64,000 nt of DNA from an uncultured Bacteroidales bacterium (GTDB taxonomy: Bacteria > Bacteroidota > Bacteroidia > Bacteroidales > F082): NCBI GenBank assembly GCA_947303085.1, contig CAMYXP010000002.1, forward strand, positions 1-64,000, given 5' to 3'. The notes beneath the pieces were generated by a model. That model searched no databases, was not told the origin of the DNA, and was given only the letters and a program-made list of their open reading frames with translations. Position 1 is the stretch's first letter; every line of letters starts with the position of its first letter. The position numbers and the translations under genes were made by a program. Positions 60,690 through 64,000 of this stretch are shown one piece after another.

Positions 60690-60802
60690 CGTCTGAGGCT
60701 GTGAGAAACGCCTATGCACCCAAGTAAGACCCACGCAAAACGTGGCATCAGCTACTTCTTTCGGGTACATATTCGTTTTTGAAACTTCTCACATTTCAGA
60801 CG
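60690..60802 (-). ncRNA. Rod-shaped structured RNA, class unknown (6S-like layout)
   Basis: On the minus strand: closing helix CGTCTGA/TCAGACG (60802-60796 with 60696-60690), GTGAGAA/TTCTCAC (60793-60787 with 60707-60701), a bubble, TATGTACCC/GGGTGCATA (60771-60763 with 60721-60713), AAGTAG/CTTACTT (60756-60751 with 60728-60722), CCACG/CGTGG (60745-60741 with 60735-60731) and loop TTTTG. It is 113 nt long. A TATCTTTG box lies at 60884-60891. The antisense reading contains HAKRGISYFF, which I recall (unverified) from short annotated hypothetical proteins in Bacteroidales. Confidence 0.65.
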
Positions 60803-60883
60803 ATTCCGAACGATAGCAAACGCTATGATTTATAAAATGTTTCTATTTTCTCTGTTTCTTCGTTTATGTGTTTGTTTACGATG

Positions 60884-60891
60884 CAAAGATA
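60884..60891 (-). promoter_or_regulatory. -7 box of the rod RNA / lipoprotein transcript
   Basis: TATCTTTG followed by CATCG on the minus strand, identical over 13 bases with the promoter at 42089. Confidence 0.6.
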
Positions 60892-60966
60892 GAAAAAATT
60901 TTAAAGAAAACAAAATTATTTGAAAAAAGTGCGAAGGCCACGGCCCAGACTCAGCCGACATATTAT

Positions 60967-61138
60967 CATGTTGCTGACGTCAGCAAGATGACACATAAAA
61001 TAACAACAGCTGATGACATTATCTAATACGCTGTAAATCAAATCTTTTGATAATAATATCGTTTTGCTGGCGTCAGCAAAACGTTGCAGAATAATTGTCA
61101 ACTTAACAAGACCATTTTGCTGGTGTCAGCAAAATGGT
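60967..61138. repeat. Three TTGCTG-NNGT-CAGCAA palindromes
   Basis: Centres: TTGCTGACGTCAGCAA (60971-60986), TTTTGCTG-GCGT-CAGCAAAA within 60060+1000 (61060-61083), and ACCATTTTGCTG-GTGT-CAGCAAAATGGT arms (61111-61122 and 61127-61138). The outer arm bases differ between copies but always pair. They follow the DUF1016 operon on the minus strand. No protein is supported in 60892-61161. Confidence 0.85.
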
Positions 61139-61161
61139 CAGCCATTGCTAAAACGTTGATT

Positions 61162-61482
61162 TTAAATGGAGTTAGGCCCATCAATCTCCTTCACATGCGA
61201 GAACTTCTTCTCAAAATAATACATTTTTATCGTCAACCCGTCCTCTACTGAATACTCGTCGTTATCTTCACTATATACCAGATAATGCTGGTAGTTCAGC
61301 AAGTTATTCAAAGTTTCATCATTAAGTTTCTGCCATTTGATTTTCGGATGTTCATCAGCATAAAGACCTCCTGCAATAAATGCGTTCACGATATCATCCC
61401 AATCGTATTCAGCATCTGAATGCTCAAAAATATAATGGTTATCGACAGCGCAGGCTTTGAAGAATTCGTTTTTTCGGGACAT
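61162..61482 (-). CDS. Small acidic partner protein of the DUF1016 nuclease
   Basis: 106 residues, acidic (DAEYDWDDIVNAFIAGGLYADEH, YSEDNDEYSVEDGL). No family recognised. It starts 2 bp after the DUF1016 gene stops, so it is a co-transcribed partner, possibly an accessory or inhibitor protein. Palindromic repeats begin 24 bp after its stop codon. Confidence 0.6.
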   Translation of the reverse strand: MSRKNEFFKACAVDNHYIFEHSDAEYDWDDIVNAFIAGGLYADEHPKIKWQKLNDETLNNLLNYQHYLVYSEDNDEYSVEDGLTIKMYYFEKKFSHVKEIDGPNSI

Positions 61483-61484
61483 AA

Positions 61485-62552
61485 TTAATCAATTTCTTTA
61501 TCCATTTTTCTCTCTTGATAGTTTTCCTTGGCAATTGCAATAGCTTTCTTGAATTTTTCAGCTAAGAGCTTTTTGTCGGGCAATTGGGTGTAATACTGCG
61601 CCACTTTTATCGGGCTGTTTTTGTCAAGCATAAGATACTCAATATGTTCGGTGTTTCCTTCCGAACACAAAATCAATCCAATTGGTGACTCCTCCCACTC
61701 TTTTCGCTCATTTTTATTGAGATACCTTAAATATAACAGCATCTGCCCTTCGTATTCTGGCTTAAACTTGCCCAATTTCAAATCGATGGCAACAAGTCGG
61801 CGAAGCTCGCGATGGAAAAACAACAAATCAAGTTTGTAATCGACAGAATCGACTGTTATACGTTTTTGGCGAGCCACAAAAGTAAAATCCGAACCGAGTT
61901 CCTTGATAAAATCTTCAACTTGCGAAATAATGGCATCTTCCAATTCCTTTTCAGAAAAAGTATCAGGCAAGCCCAACATATCAAGAAAATAGCTGCTTCG
62001 GAACACCAAATCCGGCAAAAGTTGGTTTTTGTCTTTTGCCTCAACCAACTCCTTTTTAATAATCTCCTCCGGCTTTGTACTTATTGCCGTTCGCTGATAC
62101 AATTGTTTGTCAATTTGTTCATCCAAAGTCCTTGTATCCCAATGCTCTTTGGCACATATTTGGGCATAAAACTGGCGTTCCAAAGAATCGTTTATGCTCA
62201 TCAGACTTCGCAAATGAGTCCATGTCAATTGGATACGCATTGCGTATCCTATTTCTTCTTCCGAAAAAGTGTACGCACTGCGTACACATTGTTGTAATTT
62301 GTAGTAACTCCAGCCATTCCCATACTTTTCTTGCAACTTAACTGCAAGATTTTTAATCACTTGCTTACCATAATCAGCCCTCTGATTATAAAGCACATCT
62401 TCCTTAATTCGTTTGCCGATATACCAATTGGTCATGCAAACTTCTGCATTCATGTAAGTCGCAACACGGCGGCGAACACCTTCAATTATTCCACATACAT
62501 CTTTGTAAAGAGCCTCTTCTTGAGGTACATTTTCTTGAACTATATTATCCAT
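61485..62552 (-). CDS. DUF1016/YhcG-type PDDEXK nuclease
   Basis: 355 residues. N-terminal DUF1016 region (about 15-165): NWYIGKRIKEDVLYNQRADYG, VIKNLAVKLQEKYGNGWSYYKL, IQLTWTHLRSLMSI. C-terminal PD-(D/E)XK domain (about 195-345): FVARQKRITVDSVDYKLDLLFFHR and LVAIDLKLGKFKPEYEGQM (D...DLK) with PIGLILCSEG. Often found in mobile or defence contexts; the natural substrate is not known to me. Two near-identical 19-bp palindromes lie inside the coding sequence. Promoter TATCTTTG at 62599-62606. Confidence 0.9.
   Translation of the reverse strand: MDNIVQENVPQEEALYKDVCGIIEGVRRRVATYMNAEVCMTNWYIGKRIKEDVLYNQRADYGKQVIKNLAVKLQEKYGNGWSYYKLQQCVRSAYTFSEEEIGYAMRIQLTWTHLRSLMSINDSLERQFYAQICAKEHWDTRTLDEQIDKQLYQRTAISTKPEEIIKKELVEAKDKNQLLPDLVFRSSYFLDMLGLPDTFSEKELEDAIISQVEDFIKELGSDFTFVARQKRITVDSVDYKLDLLFFHRELRRLVAIDLKLGKFKPEYEGQMLLYLRYLNKNERKEWEESPIGLILCSEGNTEHIEYLMLDKNSPIKVAQYYTQLPDKKLLAEKFKKAIAIAKENYQERKMDKEID
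62231..62287. repeat. Two palindromes inside the DUF1016 gene
   Basis: GGATACGCATTGCGTATCC (62231-62249) and GTGTACGCACTGCGTACAC (62269-62287), sharing TACGCANTGCGTA, 38 bp apart and so in different reading frames. They encode YAMRI and CVRSAYT. Confidence 0.75.
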
Positions 62553-62598
62553 AATTAAATTAAGTTAAAAAGTTTCATAAACTTTTCAGTATCTTGCT

Positions 62599-62606
62599 GC
62601 AAAGAT
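62599..62606 (-). promoter_or_regulatory. -7 box of the DUF1016 operon
   Basis: TATCTTTG followed by C on the minus strand. Confidence 0.6.
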
Positions 62607-62684
62607 ACACATTATTTTATTTCTAACATCAAGATTATCAAAAAAAATATTTAAAAAATGTATACTATATGTTAACTTTTTTTG

Positions 62685-62692
62685 TATTTTTG
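62685..62692 (+). promoter_or_regulatory. -7 box of rpsA
   Basis: TATTTTTG followed by C; gives a leader of about 133 nt. Within it TTCCGAA (62713-62719) pairs with TTCGGAA (62791-62797), and GG with CC further in, forming a long-range hairpin that may serve autoregulation. Confidence 0.6.
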
Positions 62693-62830
62693 CAGTCCAT
62701 TTTCGAGCCTTATTCCGAAATTGGTTTTTATAATTGAAAATCAATGACTTGAGATGGAAAATAAAAGTTTAACAATCCTCGATTGCCTAATTCGGAAGAG
62801 CCGTCGGGTACAATTTTTACAAAAAAAATA

Positions 62831-64000
62831 ATGAGCGAATTAGAAAACACCGAAAAAATCCAGAAAGTGAAACCGGTTCCATCAGAAGACTTCGACTGGA
62901 GCAGCGACGCTAAGAAACACGACAGCTACAAAGCTGAAGACCGCGCCCGCATGGAAGAAATGTACGAGAAGACCATGAGTCAGATCGGCGACCATGAAGT
63001 TATCGAAGGAACAGTTGTCGCTAAGACTTCACGCGAAGTCGTCGTCAACATCGGATTCAAGTCAGATGGTGTTATTCCGATTTCAGAATTCCGTCACAAC
63101 CCAGACCTTAAGGTGGGTGACAAAATTGAAGTTTACGTGGAGAACCAGGAAGGCATCAACGGCCAGCTCGTCCTTTCACACAAGAAGGCTCGCCTTCTCA
63201 AGTCATGGGACCGCGTCAACGAGGCCTACGACAGCCAGGAGATCGTCCGCGGCTTCGTCAAGAGCCGTACAAAAGGCGGCTTGATCGTCGACGTGTTCGG
63301 CATCGAGGCATTCTTGCCAGGTTCACAGATCGATGTCAAACCTATCCGCGATTACGACGTATTCGTCAACAGCACAATGGAATTCAAGGTTGTTAAGATC
63401 AACCAGGAGTACAAGAACGTGGTCGTTTCACACAAAGCCCTCATCGAAGACGAAATCGAGCAGCAGAAGAGCGAAATCATCAGCAAGCTTGAAAAAGGTC
63501 AGGTTCTCGAAGGCGTTGTCAAGAACATCACCAACTACGGCGTGTTCATCGACCTCGGCGGTGTTGACGGTCTTATCCACATCACCGACCTTTCATGGGG
63601 CCGCATCAACGATCCTAAGGAGATTGTCCAGCTCGACCAGCAGATCAAGGTCGTTATCCTCGACTTCGACGACAGCAAGAAACGCATCGCCCTCGGTCTC
63701 AAGCAGCTCACCCCACATCCATGGGATGCTCTCGACCCGAACCTCAAAGTTGGTGATGTCGTTAAGGGTAAAGTCGTTGTCTTGGCCGACTACGGCGCGT
63801 TCATCGAGATCGCTCCAGGCGTTGAAGGCTTGATCCATGTTTCAGAAATGTCATGGTCACAGCACCTCCGCACAGCTCAGGACTTCCTGAAGATTGGCGA
63901 CGAAGTTGAAGCTAAGGTCCTCACACTCGACCGCGAAGAGCGCAAGATGAGCCTCGGTATGAAGCAGCTCGTCCCGGATCCATGGGAGAACATCCAGGAG
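62831..64000 (+). CDS. rpsA: 30S ribosomal protein S1 (3' end beyond the window)
   Basis: 390 codons are present with no stop; the gene runs off the window. MSELENTEKIQKV starts an acidic tail, then S1 (OB-fold) repeats: EVIEGTVVAKTSREVVVNIGFKSDG, IVRGFVKSRTKGGLIVDVFGIEAFLPGS, VLEGVVKNITNYGVFIDLGGVDGLIH and VVKGKVVVLADYGAFIEIAPGVEGLIH. Binds mRNA on the small subunit; important in Bacteroidota, which use few Shine-Dalgarno sites. Codon use is that of a highly expressed gene. Confidence 0.97.
   Translation, partial: MSELENTEKIQKVKPVPSEDFDWSSDAKKHDSYKAEDRARMEEMYEKTMSQIGDHEVIEGTVVAKTSREVVVNIGFKSDGVIPISEFRHNPDLKVGDKIEVYVENQEGINGQLVLSHKKARLLKSWDRVNEAYDSQEIVRGFVKSRTKGGLIVDVFGIEAFLPGSQIDVKPIRDYDVFVNSTMEFKVVKINQEYKNVVVSHKALIEDEIEQQKSEIISKLEKGQVLEGVVKNITNYGVFIDLGGVDGLIHITDLSWGRINDPKEIVQLDQQIKVVILDFDDSKKRIALGLKQLTPHPWDALDPNLKVGDVVKGKVVVLADYGAFIEIAPGVEGLIHVSEMSWSQHLRTAQDFLKIGDEVEAKVLTLDREERKMSLGMKQLVPDPWENIQE

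Noticed and set aside
60672-60690. GAAGAGTTTGATTC on the minus strand resembles the 5' end of 16S rRNA
   Set aside because: The match ends after a dozen bases and no further rRNA sequence follows.
60916-61101. 61-codon minus-strand open frame over the palindromes
   Set aside because: Composed of the palindrome sequences themselves, without a promoter or ribosome site; a repeat artefact.
1-64000. tRNA genes, prophage, intact insertion sequence or integron
   Set aside because: I looked for T-arm/acceptor patterns, transposase or integrase motifs and phage structural genes and found none.

Overview
The window comes from the chromosome of a member of the Bacteroidales (phylum Bacteroidota), most likely an uncultured, strictly anaerobic gut or rumen type. 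This rests on Bacteroidota promoters (-7 box TAnnTTTG, often TATCTTTGC or TATTTTTGC) in front of most genes, Bacteroidota-restricted families (putative porin, DUF1599, DoxX plus thioredoxin-like fusion, BatA-type protein), near absence of Shine-Dalgarno sequences, and enzymes of anaerobic fermentation: pyruvate phosphate dikinase, ATP-dependent PEP carboxykinase, glutamate dehydrogenase and the [FeFe]-hydrogenase maturases HydE, HydF and HydG. Genus and species cannot be read from the sequence.

Layout. 1-90: 3' end of a 5S rRNA gene and its terminator. 150-12774: outer-membrane porin, DjlA-like co-chaperone, ppdK, lipid A acyltransferase, pckA, a secreted beta-helix protein, dnaN, prmA, tpiA. 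12968-25730: an accessory block, all on the minus strand. It holds secreted propeller-like paralogues with an erythromycin-esterase-like lipoprotein, then three consecutive ECF sigma-factor modules. Each module is sigma factor, membrane partner, exported protein (thioredoxin-like lipoprotein, S41-type protease, outer-membrane barrel). Three copies of one covarying hairpin repeat lie right after stop codons here. 25936-29721: possible toxin-like small protein, TlpA-like lipoprotein with a divergent membrane-bound HTH regulator, and a retropepsin plus PDZ lipoprotein. 29834-30037: a MITE-like repeat. 30041-40744: conserved block (lone ABC permease, DoxX, DUF1599; folP and dacA; parC; BatA-type protein; hicAB). 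41091-46546: secreted protein behind a large switch-like RNA leader, then hydF, hydG and convergent hydE. 46728-58551: gdhA, envelope genes, rmuC, guaA, an SPFH/PH/Arc cluster, idi, ychF. 58898-62552: membrane-anchored agmatine-deiminase-like enzyme with a lipoprotein, a rod-shaped RNA, three palindromes, and a DUF1016/PDDEXK nuclease with a small partner. 62831-64000: start of rpsA, cut by the window end.

The core genes explain central carbon flow around PEP and pyruvate, H2 metabolism, replication and nucleotide or folate synthesis. I see no prophage, intact insertion sequence, CRISPR array or tRNA. The most interesting signals are non-coding: (1) the leader at 41886-42084, in which one segment can pair either with an upstream partner or with the bases just before the start codon; (2) a 113-nt rod-like RNA at 60690-60802; (3) arrays of 7-bp repeats that continue in register from UAG stop codons at four genes; (4) structure-conserved hairpins between envelope operons; (5) 11-bp phased repeats between a lipoprotein gene and its divergent regulator. 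The main protein-level novelty is the tandem set of three sigma-factor modules, one with a SecD-head-like domain.
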